From assembly GCA_038207565.1 (NCBI GenBank), contig JBBQZQ010000007.1, positions 1 through 64,000 on the forward strand: a stretch of DNA of 64,000 bases, in the 5' to 3' direction. A program made the position numbers and the translations under genes. Of the stretch, positions 1 through 7,866 are shown piece by piece. The DNA is from JALZAI01 sp038207565 (GTDB lineage Bacteria; Actinomycetota; Actinomycetes; Mycobacteriales; Jatrophihabitantaceae). Below the pieces are notes generated by a model. It did not search any database. It had not been told where the DNA came from and saw only the letters and a program-made list of their open reading frames with translations. Each line of letters opens with the position of its first letter. The first letter of the stretch is position 1.

Positions 1-180
1 CCAGGCCCGCGGTGCGCTCGCTCCAGTCCGGCGTGTCGGTGGCCATGCAGATGCCGCCCATCGCGCGGAGCAGGTCCGCCGGTTCGACGTCGTTTTCGGA
101 TCGCACCGGATTCCACGGCCCGCCCGAGCAGCGTCGCGAGCGCGGATCTCGGCGTGGGCCGGCGAGAGCACCCAGTCGAA
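1..180 (-). pseudogene. TetR-family regulator C-terminal remnant, frameshifted, cut by window edge
   Basis: Reading leftwards, three short stretches in three different frames resemble consecutive parts of a TetR/AcrR C-terminal ligand domain: WVLSPAHAEIRA, then LLGRAVESGAIR, then DVEPADLLRAMGGICMATD. The last two are the typical 'GAIR-DVEP-DLLRA-GGIC' tail of this family. The second break falls at a run of four A near position 100 and the first near 140, so either the gene has decayed or there are two sequence errors. The rest of the gene lies beyond the left edge. The family call rests on motif resemblance only. Confidence 0.4.
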
Positions 181-214
181 CAACGACCGTCGCCGGAGGG
201 GCCGGTGCGATCAT

Positions 215-271
215 GTTTTCCCCGCTGGTGGCCGCTTTCCCCGGCGCGCACCGGCCACCGGCGGGGAAAAC
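215..271 (-). terminator. Long hairpin just downstream of rlmN
   Basis: A 20-base arm at 215-234 (gttttccccgctggtggccg) pairs with 252-271 with a single G-T pair, leaving a 17-base loop. It begins 9 bases after the rlmN stop codon. With A4 on one flank and T4 on the other, it can serve as an intrinsic terminator on either strand. It most likely ends the rlmN transcript and insulates it from the decayed gene at the window edge. Confidence 0.75.
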
Positions 272-280
272 AGTTCCGCG

Positions 281-1384
281 TCAGTCGATGGGGGCGGCGG
301 CGAGCTGCCCGCACGCGCCGTCGATCTCCTGCCCCCGGGTGTCGCGGACGCTGACCGGCACCCCGCGTGCTTCCAGGCGGCGGGCGAACTCGCGCTCGAC
401 AGGCTTGGGCGAGGCGTCCCACTGGGAGCCGGGGGTCGGGTTGAGCGGGATCAGGTTCACGTGCGCGAGGCGCGGCGCGAGCAGGTCGCCGAGTAGCTCG
501 GCCCGCCAAGGCTGATCGTTGACCTCGCGGATCATCGCGTATTCGATCGAGTACCGGCGTCCGGTGCGTGCGGCGTAGGCGTCGGCGGCAGCGAGCACCT
601 CGGCGACCTTCCAGCGGGTGTTGACCGGGACGAGGGTGTCCCGCAGTTCGTCGTCGGGGGCGTGCAGCGACACCGCCAGGGTGACGTTGAGGCCCTCCTC
701 GGTGAGCCGGCCGATCGCCGGGACCAGCCCGACCGTCGACACGGTGATCGCACGCTGCGACATGCCCAGGCCGTCGGGTGCGGTGTCCACGAGCCGGTGC
801 AGGGCGGCGACCAGGCGGTTGTAGTTGGCCAGCGGCTCCCCCATTCCCATGAACACCACGTTCGACAGCCGCCCGGGAGCACCGCCGATCTCACCACGCG
901 CCGCGACGCGCGCCGCATCCGTCACCTGCTCGACGATCTCCGCCGTCGACAGGTTGCGGGTCAGCCCACCCTGCCCCGTCGCGCAGAACGGGCAGGCCAT
1001 CCCGCAGCCGGCCTGGCTGGACACGCACACCGTGATCCGTTGCGGATAACGCATGAGGACGCTCTCGACGAGCGCGCCGTCGTGCAGGCGCCAGAGTGTC
1101 TTGCGCGTGGTGCCGGCATCGGTCTGCAGGGTGCGAACATCGGTGAGCAGCGTCGGCAGCAGCCCGTCGCGCATCTGCTCGCGCACCGCGGGCGGCAGGT
1201 CGGTCATCGCCGACGGGTCGTTCTCCAGGCGCGCGAAGTAGTGCCGGGACAGTTGGTCGGCACGAAAGGTGGGCAACCCGAGTTCGGCCACAGCGCTGCG
1301 GCGTGCCGCGGGGTCGAGGTCGGCGAGGTGGCGGGGCGGGCGGGCGCGGCGGGGTTCGTCGAAGACGAGCGGGAGGGAGGCCAT
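281..1384 (-). CDS. rlmN: 23S rRNA (adenine-2503-C2)-methyltransferase RlmN
   Basis: Radical SAM enzyme that methylates C2 of A2503 in 23S rRNA; the family also modifies A37 of some tRNAs. The 367-residue protein has the family's CxxxCxxC iron-sulfur motif at C127, C131 and C134. The two mechanistic cysteines correspond to C120, just before the cluster, and C358 near the C-terminus. Motifs GMGEPLANY and SLHAPDDELR are typical. Length is normal. It sits downstream of cdsA, as in many actinobacteria, separated here by a kinase gene and a PNPOx gene, and is followed by a strong hairpin. Confidence 0.96.
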   Translation of the reverse strand: MASLPLVFDEPRRARPPRHLADLDPAARRSAVAELGLPTFRADQLSRHYFARLENDPSAMTDLPPAVREQMRDGLLPTLLTDVRTLQTDAGTTRKTLWRLHDGALVESVLMRYPQRITVCVSSQAGCGMACPFCATGQGGLTRNLSTAEIVEQVTDAARVAARGEIGGAPGRLSNVVFMGMGEPLANYNRLVAALHRLVDTAPDGLGMSQRAITVSTVGLVPAIGRLTEEGLNVTLAVSLHAPDDELRDTLVPVNTRWKVAEVLAAADAYAARTGRRYSIEYAMIREVNDQPWRAELLGDLLAPRLAHVNLIPLNPTPGSQWDASPKPVEREFARRLEARGVPVSVRDTRGQEIDGACGQLAAAPID

Positions 1385-1423
1385 GGCGCCCTCGATTGTC
1401 CCAGATTTCGAGGGGCCGGCCGC

Positions 1424-1942
1424 TCACCCGGGTGCGGCATCGATCGCGGCCTGCTCCTCGTCGGTCATCGCCCACGCCACGAGCCAGTCGGCGTCGATGC
1501 GGTAGTACCCGATGGGGCTCCCCCAGGTCTCCGGATCGCTGCCGTAATGGGCGGTGAAGTGCTCGCGCAACCTCTCCCGTTGCGCGCCGCCGAGACGCTC
1601 GACCTTGCCGTGGGCGAAGACGCCGTAGCCGTCGCGGGGCGTGTAGGCCGCGCTGATGACCGGGCGGGCCGCGAGCTGGAGCGCCTTCGGGGAGTCACTC
1701 GGCGTCGTGAAATGCCAGTGGCCGTGCAGGAAGTGCCCGTCGACCGCGGAGACCCGCGGCTCTGCGCGGGCAGTCACGGTCGCGATGTTCAGGACCGCCG
1801 GTATGGGCACTTCGGTGACCAGCCGGCGGGCCGACAGCCTGCGCTGCGGGACCATGATGGAGAGCAGATGCGCGGACGCGCGCGCGAAGCTCGCGTCCAG
1901 CAGCGCCTGCAGGTCGTCGATTTCCGCACTGTTCTCGTGCAT
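1424..1942 (-). CDS. Pyridoxamine 5'-phosphate oxidase-like FMN-binding split-barrel protein
   Basis: About 172 residues, starting at the ATG that gives MHENSAEIDD; ten further residues are open upstream but look like leader. The core (IPAVLNIATVTARAEPRVSAVDGHFLHGHWHF, split here only by description) follows the split-barrel pattern of strand, turn and strand found in flavin- or F420-binding PNPOx proteins. Later PVISAAYTPRDGYGVFAHGK matches the second half of the barrel. The true pdxH signature is not evident, so a general stress or detoxification role is as likely as vitamin B6 synthesis. It lies between rlmN and the kinase gene in the same orientation. Confidence 0.7.
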   Translation of the reverse strand: MHENSAEIDDLQALLDASFARASAHLLSIMVPQRRLSARRLVTEVPIPAVLNIATVTARAEPRVSAVDGHFLHGHWHFTTPSDSPKALQLAARPVISAAYTPRDGYGVFAHGKVERLGGAQRERLREHFTAHYGSDPETWGSPIGYYRIDADWLVAWAMTDEEQAAIDAAPG

Positions 1943-1979
1943 GCCGGCGAGGATGCCACGTCGGCCCGACAACGAGCGG

Positions 1980-2534
1980 CTACCCGGTCCCGGCGACGAT
2001 CAGGTCGACCCGCTGCTGTGGCGCCTGCCGCGCGAGGTAGCGCTCCTCCGACGGAATCCACTCGTCCAACCACTTCGCGAGCATCCCCCGGCCGTCCCGT
2101 TCCAGGGCACGGGCCAGGCGTACCTCGTACGGCGTGTCGACCCAGATCGTGAGGTCCCACGGCACGCCCACCTCGTCGCGGGTCGACGACACGCCCTCGA
2201 TCACGAGCACGACGCCGGCCGGCACGTCGTGCCACTCCGAACCGTCCTCGCAGTCCCACTGCCGGCGCAGGTATCGACCGGGACGGCCGCCGTGCAGCGG
2301 CATCAGCACCCGGGCGCGGAACCGCTCCCAGTCCCACTCGGCGATCTCCGGCCCGGAGAAGTCGTCGACGTGCAGGACGACTGCCGAGGGCATCGCGGCG
2401 GCGAGGCGGGCGGCCAGGGTGGACTTGCCGGCGCAACCCAGTCCGTCCACACCGATCCACGCGGTGCGGCCGAGGCTCGCGAGCGGCTTTGCCGCCTCCA
2501 CCGCCTCCGCCTGGGTGACGCACCGGGGTGTCAC
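1980..2534 (-). CDS. Uridine kinase-like P-loop kinase
   Basis: 184 residues from the GTG at 2534, which overlaps the cdsA stop as GTGA; the longer open frame upstream is antisense to cdsA. A Walker A loop, GVDGLGCAGKST, lies near residues 22-33. It is followed by VVLHVDDFS, the acceptor-binding strand typical of uridine kinase and phosphoribulokinase-like proteins, and by VLVIEGVSSTRDEV. The family phosphorylates nucleosides or small metabolites; the substrate cannot be read from sequence. Coupling to cdsA suggests joint translation but not necessarily a shared pathway. Confidence 0.7.
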   Translation of the reverse strand: MTPRCVTQAEAVEAAKPLASLGRTAWIGVDGLGCAGKSTLAARLAAAMPSAVVLHVDDFSGPEIAEWDWERFRARVLMPLHGGRPGRYLRRQWDCEDGSEWHDVPAGVVLVIEGVSSTRDEVGVPWDLTIWVDTPYEVRLARALERDGRGMLAKWLDEWIPSEERYLARQAPQQRVDLIVAGTG

Positions 2535-3508
2535 CCCACCGGTGCGAGTGCCGAGAGCGCCAGGTACGCGACCGCCGCACACGGCAACAACGAGTCCAGT
2601 CGATCCATGATGCCGCCGTGCCCTGGCAGCACGGTGCCCATGTCCTTCGCGCCGATGTCGCGCTTGACCATGGACTCCCCGAGGTCGCCCAGGGTGGCAG
2701 TCACGACGATTGCCAGGCCGAAAAGCAGACCCTTCCACCAGGGCTCGTGGAACGCGAGCGTCAGAAACAGCACGCCCGCCACGCAGCAGAATACGACCGA
2801 CCCGGCGAAACCCTCCCAGGTCTTGGCCTTCGAGACGATGGGCGCCAGGGGGTGCTTGCCGAGGAACACTCCACTGACGTACCCGCCGGTGTCGCTGCAC
2901 ACGACCGTCGCGACGAAGGCGATGACACGTGCCGCGCCGTCGTCGGCATGCGCCGACAGGACCGCGAAACCGGCCAGTGTCGGGACGTAGACGAGCACGA
3001 ACAGTGAGGCGCCGACGTCGCGCGCGTATCCTTCGACCCCGCCGGCCAGTCGCCACACGAGCACTGCGCACGCGGTGAGCAGGACTCCGGCGACCAGGCC
3101 GTCCGGACCCCGCAACCACGCGCCGAGCAGGGTCGCTGCGCCGCCCAGCACCAACGCCACGACGGTCGGCCGCACTCCGGTCGTGGCGATGGCCTGGGTG
3201 AGCTCGTACGTGCCGTACGCGATCGCGGCGCCGACGATGATGGCGAAGCTGGGCCGGTAGAGCAGCAGGCTGAGGATGACCAGCCCGCCCAGTCCGAGAC
3301 CGACGGCGATCGCAGCTGGCAGATTGCGGCCCGCACGGGTCTTTGTGGGCTGGAGGCTGAGGGCGCGCTCGCCATCGGCGAGCACTGGCGCAAGATCGGG
3401 TTGCAGTGGCCGGACCGGCGCAGAGGAGGCCGGATCGCCGCCGATGCGCCGGGCTCGGGCGAGGCCGCGCGCAGCCGGGGTCGGTGCGCCCGGGTCGTCG
3501 TCGCTCAT
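2531..3508 (-). CDS. cdsA: Phosphatidate cytidylyltransferase (CDP-diglyceride synthase)
   Basis: Makes CDP-diacylglycerol from phosphatidic acid and CTP at the membrane, the branch point for phospholipid synthesis. The protein of about 325 residues has a charged N-terminal tail of some 70 residues, then about eight hydrophobic segments. The conserved C-terminal region is present: CSDTGGYVSG, KTWEGFAGS and GDLGESMVKRDIGAKD, ending in LPGHGGIMDRLDS, which is the CTP_transf_1 signature. The ATG at 3508 lies 13 bases after the frr stop. Position after frr is the standard actinobacterial order. Confidence 0.95.
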   Translation of the reverse strand: MSDDDPGAPTPAARGLARARRIGGDPASSAPVRPLQPDLAPVLADGERALSLQPTKTRAGRNLPAAIAVGLGLGGLVILSLLLYRPSFAIIVGAAIAYGTYELTQAIATTGVRPTVVALVLGGAATLLGAWLRGPDGLVAGVLLTACAVLVWRLAGGVEGYARDVGASLFVLVYVPTLAGFAVLSAHADDGAARVIAFVATVVCSDTGGYVSGVFLGKHPLAPIVSKAKTWEGFAGSVVFCCVAGVLFLTLAFHEPWWKGLLFGLAIVVTATLGDLGESMVKRDIGAKDMGTVLPGHGGIMDRLDSLLPCAAVAYLALSALAPVG

Positions 3509-3521
3509 GACAGCTGCTCGA

Positions 3522-4079
3522 TCAGATCTCGAGCAGTTCGGCTTCCTTGGCGCGGACGAGTTCGTCCACATTGCCGGTGTAACGGCTCGTCAGCTTGTCC
3601 AGCTCCACCTCCGCGCGGTGGACGTCGTCCTCGCCTGCGTCGCCGTCCTTGGCCAGCTTGTCCAGCGCGTCCTTGCCGTGGCGGCGGATCGACCGGATCG
3701 CGACCTTCGCGTCCTCCCCCTTGCCACGCGCCACCTTAACCAGCTCCTTGCGACGTTCCTCGGTCAGCTGCGGGAAGACGATCCGGATGATGGCACCGTC
3801 GTTGGTCGGGTTGACGCCGAGATCGCTGTCCCGAATCGCCCGTTCGATCGCCCCGAGCTGCGTCGGGTCGTAGGGCTTGATCACGGCCATGCGGGCCTCG
3901 GGAATGTTGACGGTCGCCATCTGCGGGATCGGGGTGGGTGCGCCGTAATAGTCGACGACCAGCCGGGCGAAGGCGCTCGCGTTGGCACGACCGGTGCGCA
4001 GGCCACCGAGTTCGTCCCGGGCGACATGGACAGCCTTCTCCATCTTCTCTTCGGCGTCGAAGAGGGTCTCGTCGATCAC
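3522..4079 (-). CDS. frr: Ribosome recycling factor
   Basis: Releases ribosomes from mRNA after termination, together with EF-G. 185 residues, the family's exact usual length. It shows the typical start (IDETLFDAEEKMEKAV), the LRTGRANA motif in helix 1 and the KEDVHRAE-like helix toward the end. Translation starts at GTG 4079. It lies 18 bases downstream of pyrH, with cdsA following, in the conserved rpsB-tsf-pyrH-frr-cdsA order. Confidence 0.97.
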   Translation of the reverse strand: MIDETLFDAEEKMEKAVHVARDELGGLRTGRANASAFARLVVDYYGAPTPIPQMATVNIPEARMAVIKPYDPTQLGAIERAIRDSDLGVNPTNDGAIIRIVFPQLTEERRKELVKVARGKGEDAKVAIRSIRRHGKDALDKLAKDGDAGEDDVHRAEVELDKLTSRYTGNVDELVRAKEAELLEI

Positions 4080-4097
4080 GCTGGTCCCTTCTGTGCG

Positions 4098-4832
4098 TCA
4101 GCCGGTCGCGCTGACGAGTGTCCCGATCTTCTCACCACGCACGACGCGCGCGATGTTGCCGTCGGCGAGCCGGAACACGATGATCGGCATGTTGTTGTCG
4201 CGGCACAGGCTGAACGCCGTTGCGTCGGCAACCTTGAGACCGTGCCGCAGGACATCGTCGTAGCTGATCGCATCGAACTTCACGGCATCGGGGACGAGGC
4301 GCGGGTCGGCGTCATACACCCCGTCCACCCCGTTCTTGCCCAGCAGCAACACCTGGCAGCCGATCTCCAGGGCGCGTTGGGCGGCCACGGTGTCGGTCGA
4401 GAAGTACGGCAGCCCGGCGCCCGCGCCGAAGATGACGACGCGCCCCTTCTCCAAGTGGCGCTCCGCCTTGCGCGGGATGTACGGCTCGGCCACCTGACCC
4501 ATCGTGATCGCGGTCTGCACGCGGGTGGGAATGCCCTGCTTCTCGAGGAAGTCCTGCAACGCCAGGCAGTTCATCACCGTGCCGAGCATGCCCATGTAGT
4601 CGGCGCGGTCTCGGTCCATCCCGCGCTGCGACAGCTCCGCGCCGCGGAAGAAATTGCCGCCGCCGACCACGATCGCCACCTGGGTGCCGGCATTGACCAC
4701 TTCCGCGATCTGCCTGGCGATGGAGTGGGCGACGTCCGGATCCACGCCGATACGCCCGCCACCGAAGACCTCGCCGGAGAGTTTGAGCAGCACCCGCCGG
4801 TAGGACGAAGGGGCCGCCTCAGACTCGGTCAT
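4098..4832 (-). CDS. pyrH: UMP kinase
   Basis: Phosphorylates UMP to UDP; hexameric bacterial enzyme of the amino-acid kinase fold. 244 residues, with KLSGEVFGG at the start (phosphate-binding Lys), VVGGGNFFRG for the nucleotide loop, and GKNGVDGVYDADPR for the ATP-binding region. Length and gene neighbours (tsf upstream, frr downstream) are those expected. ATG at 4832. Confidence 0.97.
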   Translation of the reverse strand: MTESEAAPSSYRRVLLKLSGEVFGGGRIGVDPDVAHSIARQIAEVVNAGTQVAIVVGGGNFFRGAELSQRGMDRDRADYMGMLGTVMNCLALQDFLEKQGIPTRVQTAITMGQVAEPYIPRKAERHLEKGRVVIFGAGAGLPYFSTDTVAAQRALEIGCQVLLLGKNGVDGVYDADPRLVPDAVKFDAISYDDVLRHGLKVADATAFSLCRDNNMPIIVFRLADGNIARVVRGEKIGTLVSATG

Positions 4833-4885
4833 GTGGCGGCCCCAATCTCGTCGTCGTCCGGTGCGGTGTCGAACCTATCGGGGTC

Positions 4886-5704
4886 CTAGGCACCGACCTC
4901 GAAGTGCGCGAACTTGGTGATCGACACTCCGGCTTCGTCCAGCAGCGCCTTCACCGACTTCTTGCTGTCGACGACAGAGGCCTGCTCGAGCAGCACATTG
5001 TTCTTGTAGTAGCTGTTGACCGTGCCCTCGATGATCTTCGGCAGGGCCTGCTCGGGCTTGCCGTCCTCGCGGGCCTTGGCCTCGGCGACGCGCTTTTCTG
5101 TGTCAACCACGTCGCTCGGGACCTCCTCGCGGGTGAGGAAGCCGGGACGCATCGCGGCCACCTGCATCGCGGCGGTACGCGCAGCGTTTGCGTCGGAACC
5201 CTCGAATTGCACCAGGACGCCGACCTGCGGGGGCAGGTCCGCGGCCTTGCGGTGCAGGTAGGTCGCGATCCGGCCGTCGAGCTTGACGGCGCGTCGCAGC
5301 TCCAGCTTCTCGCCGATGACCGCCGCCAGGCCGTCGACACTCTCGGCAACGCTCTTGCCGTCCTTGAGCGTCTCGGTCAGCAGCGATTCGACGTCGGTCG
5401 CCGAGGAACCGGCGAAGTGCGCGACGATGTCCCCGGCGAGGGTCTGGAATTGCTCGCTCTTGGCGACAAAGTCGGTCTCGGAGGCCAACTCGATCATCGC
5501 GCCCTCAGCGGCCGCGATGAGACCGTTGGATGCGGTGCGCTCGGCCTGGCGCTTGGCATTTTTCGCCTCGCCCTTCACCCGCAGGATCTCCAGAGCCTTG
5601 TCGGCATTGCCGTCGGCCTCGTCGAGCGCCTTCTTGCAGTCCATCATCCCGGCGCCAGTGGCGTCGCGGAGCTTCTTCACGTCAGCGGCGGAAAAATTCG
5701 CCAT
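4886..5704 (-). CDS. tsf: Translation elongation factor Ts
   Basis: Guanine nucleotide exchange factor for EF-Tu. 272 residues: the N-terminal UBA-like domain (VKKLRDATGAGMMDCKKAL) contacts EF-Tu, and the core TDFVAKSEQF motif, which includes the catalytic Asp-Phe pair, is intact. It follows rpsB by 45 bases and precedes pyrH by 53 bases, so the genes are likely cotranscribed. Confidence 0.97.
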   Translation of the reverse strand: MANFSAADVKKLRDATGAGMMDCKKALDEADGNADKALEILRVKGEAKNAKRQAERTASNGLIAAAEGAMIELASETDFVAKSEQFQTLAGDIVAHFAGSSATDVESLLTETLKDGKSVAESVDGLAAVIGEKLELRRAVKLDGRIATYLHRKAADLPPQVGVLVQFEGSDANAARTAAMQVAAMRPGFLTREEVPSDVVDTEKRVAEAKAREDGKPEQALPKIIEGTVNSYYKNNVLLEQASVVDSKKSVKALLDEAGVSITKFAHFEVGA

Positions 5705-5749
5705 CTCAGTTCTCTCGTCCGTTCTGTGGTTGGTGGTGTGGATGCCGGG

Positions 5750-6724
5750 TCAGGACGCCGGCGTTGCCGCGACCTCGGTGACCGGAGCCTCGGTGACCGG
5801 AGCCTCGGTGGCCGGAGCCTCGGTGGCCGGAGCCTCAGCCGCGTCGGCAACCGGGGCGTCGGTCTCGGCGGCAGCCGGTGCGTCGGTCACTGCGGATGCG
5901 GCGGATGCAGCCTCGGAACCTGCCGGCTGCAGCAGCTCGCGCTCCCACTCGGGCATCGGCTCGTCGGTGGCCACCTGGCCGCCGACTGACGCGCCCTCGG
6001 CGGGCTTCTCGTCGCGACCTGCGTTGGCAGCGGCGGCAGCGCGCGAGACGAGGCCCTCGGCGACGGCGTCCGCGACCACACGGGTCAGCAGTGCAGCGCT
6101 GCGGATTGCGTCATCGTTGCCGGGAATCTTGTAGTCGACCTCGTCCGGGTCGCAGTTGGTGTCCAGGATTGCGATGACCGGGATGTTCAGTTTGTGCGCC
6201 TCGCCGACTGCGATGTGCTCCTTCTTGGTGTCGACAATCCACACCGCACTCGGGATGCGGCTCATGTCGCGGATGCCGCCGAGAGTGCGCTCGAGCTTGT
6301 CCTTCTCGCGCTGGAGCATGAGCTGCTCCTTCTTGGTGGCGGTGCCTTCCCAGCCCGCCTGCTCCTGCGCTTCGAGTTCCTTCATGCGCTGCAGGCGCTT
6401 GAAGACGGTCTGGAAGTTGGTGAGCATGCCACCGAGCCAGCGCTGGTTGACGTAGGGCATACCGACGCGCGTCGCCTGCTCGGCGATCGATCCCTGCGCC
6501 TGCTTCTTCGTCCCGACGAACAGCACCGTGCCACCGTGCGCCACGGTCTCCTTAACGAAGTCGTAGGCGTTGTCGATGTAGGTGAGCGTCTGGTGCAGAT
6601 CGATGATGTAGAGCCCGTTGCGCTCGGTGAGGATGAAGCGCTTCATCTTCGGGTTCCAGCGTCGGGTCTGGTGGCCGAAATGGACACCCGCCTCGAGCAT
6701 TTCCTTCATGGTGACGACGGCCAT
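5750..6724 (-). CDS. rpsB: 30S ribosomal protein S2 with long alanine/glutamate C-terminal tail
   Basis: Structural protein of the small subunit. The start is the ATG giving MAVVTMKEMLEAGVHFGHQT; the longer open frame upstream is leader sequence. Of 324 residues, about 245 form the normal S2 fold (RRWNPKMKRFI, VGTKKQAQ, QRWLGGMLTNF, NLPVIAILDTN-like region). The remainder is a low-complexity Ala/Pro/Glu/Thr tail, including a repeated TEAPA unit encoded by a 15-base tandem repeat. Tails are common on actinobacterial S2 but vary in length. First gene of the rpsB-tsf-pyrH-frr-cdsA run. Confidence 0.96.
   Translation of the reverse strand: MAVVTMKEMLEAGVHFGHQTRRWNPKMKRFILTERNGLYIIDLHQTLTYIDNAYDFVKETVAHGGTVLFVGTKKQAQGSIAEQATRVGMPYVNQRWLGGMLTNFQTVFKRLQRMKELEAQEQAGWEGTATKKEQLMLQREKDKLERTLGGIRDMSRIPSAVWIVDTKKEHIAVGEAHKLNIPVIAILDTNCDPDEVDYKIPGNDDAIRSAALLTRVVADAVAEGLVSRAAAAANAGRDEKPAEGASVGGQVATDEPMPEWERELLQPAGSEAASAASAVTDAPAAAETDAPVADAAEAPATEAPATEAPVTEAPVTEVAATPAS
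5772..5831. repeat. 15-base tandem repeat inside the rpsB tail
   Basis: Four head-to-tail copies of a 15-base unit (gcctcggtgaccgga with one or two changes) at 5772, 5787, 5802 and 5817. On the coding strand they give a five-residue repeat, Ser/Thr-Glu-Ala-Pro with Val/Ala. Copies differ at one position, as expected for recent slippage within a disordered protein tail; the reading frame is kept because the unit is a multiple of three. Confidence 0.9.
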
Positions 6725-7020
6725 GCCGGTCTCCCTGTACTTGTGCACACCGGGGTGAACCGGGTGCGGCCTCGGTTGTCGCGAACGTCCCGGGTGGGTC
6801 GTCGCCCTGGTGCCCGGTGTCGCGACCGCCCGCCATCCCGGAGGATGGACCGAGGCCGGTCGCCACCCGCCGGAGTGGAAACGACGGGAAGGCACGCGAA
6901 GTCAGCCCGAGTCCGGGCTGCAGGTACGAGTCTAGCGCGCCTGGTCACTACGCTCGGACCCGTGAGCGAGGCAGGCACGCACATGGTGGCTATCGGGGCC
7001 GGCCGGACGGACGCGCCGGC
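6725..7020. promoter_or_regulatory. Divergent promoter region, rpsB leader and hydrolase upstream region
   Basis: About 296 bases between divergent rpsB and the hydrolase gene. On the minus strand TAGACT at 6934-6929 is a good match to an actinobacterial -10 element; if used, rpsB has a leader of roughly 200 bases, long enough for S2 feedback regulation, though no known leader motif was recognised. No clear promoter element was seen for the plus strand. No convincing gene lies in this interval. Confidence 0.4.
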
Positions 7021-7866
7021 ATGAGCACTGCCGGCATGAGCACTGCGGTCTCAATCGCCGCCAACGGGTTCCACTTCAGCGGCCTGGAGTGGGGTCCGCC
7101 GGACGCGCCGCTGACGCTGTTGCTGCACGGTTTCCCGCAGCGCTGCACGTCGTGGTCTGCGGTGGCCCGACGGCTGGACGTGGCCGGGGTGCGCTCCATC
7201 GCCCTTGACCAGCGCGGCTACTCCCCGGGCGCGCGCCCACTGCAGGTGGAGGCGTACGCGCTGACCCACCTGGTCGCCGATGTCGCGGCGATGATCGAGA
7301 CGCTCGGCGCGCCGGTGCACCTCGCCGGACACGACTGGGGCGGTGTCGTCGGTTGGCAGGTCGCGGCGCGGCGTCCTGAGCTGGTCCGCTCCTGGACGGC
7401 GGTGTCGACTCCGCACCCCCTCGCCCTTCAGGAAATTCTCTCGAAGGACCGGTCTCAGCGCGAGCGGTTCGGCTACATCAGAGCGTTTCGGCAGGGCGGG
7501 ATCGAGGACCAGCTGCTGGCCGACGACGCCGCCCGGTTGCGCAGCTTCTACGGGGGCGCATTGTCAGCGGCGCGCGAGGACGAGGAGGCAGCATTCTTCG
7601 CCGGACCGGGAGTGCTGACCGCTGCGCTGAACTGGTACCGCGCGATGGCCCGCGACGACACCGCCGACCTACCGCGCGTCACCGTCCCCACGAGCTACGT
7701 CTGGGGCAGCGACGACCTCGCCTTCGGGCGGGCGGCGGCGGAGCGCACGGCGGCTTACGTGGACGGGCCGTACGAATTCGTGGCGCTCGAGGGAGCGAGC
7801 CACTGGTTGCCCGACGAAGCGCCCGACTTCGTCGCGGCGGCGATCGCTGCCCGCGTTCTGGACTAG
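7021..7866 (+). CDS. Alpha/beta hydrolase, epoxide hydrolase/haloalkane dehalogenase-like
   Basis: 281 residues from the ATG at 7021; a second in-frame ATG five codons later is equally possible. The fold's landmarks are present: oxyanion turn HGFPQ at 36-40, nucleophile elbow GHDWGG with Asp105 as nucleophile, and a late catalytic His in GASHWLPDE. An Asp nucleophile with HGFP places it with epoxide hydrolases and fluoroacetate or haloalkane dehalogenase relatives; the substrate is unknown. Its stop codon shares the palindrome ctag (7863-7866) with the stop of the convergent regulator gene. Confidence 0.85.
   Translation: MSTAGMSTAVSIAANGFHFSGLEWGPPDAPLTLLLHGFPQRCTSWSAVARRLDVAGVRSIALDQRGYSPGARPLQVEAYALTHLVADVAAMIETLGAPVHLAGHDWGGVVGWQVAARRPELVRSWTAVSTPHPLALQEILSKDRSQRERFGYIRAFRQGGIEDQLLADDAARLRSFYGGALSAAREDEEAAFFAGPGVLTAALNWYRAMARDDTADLPRVTVPTSYVWGSDDLAFGRAAAERTAAYVDGPYEFVALEGASHWLPDEAPDFVAAAIAARVLD

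Noticed and set aside
662..2152. 496-codon plus-strand frame opposite rlmN and the PNPOx gene
   Set aside because: It is antisense to genes with clear motifs; long shadow frames are common at this GC content, and its product is Arg-rich without domains.
3276..4889. 537-codon plus-strand frame opposite frr and pyrH
   Set aside because: Antisense to two essential genes with intact motifs; no recognisable domain.
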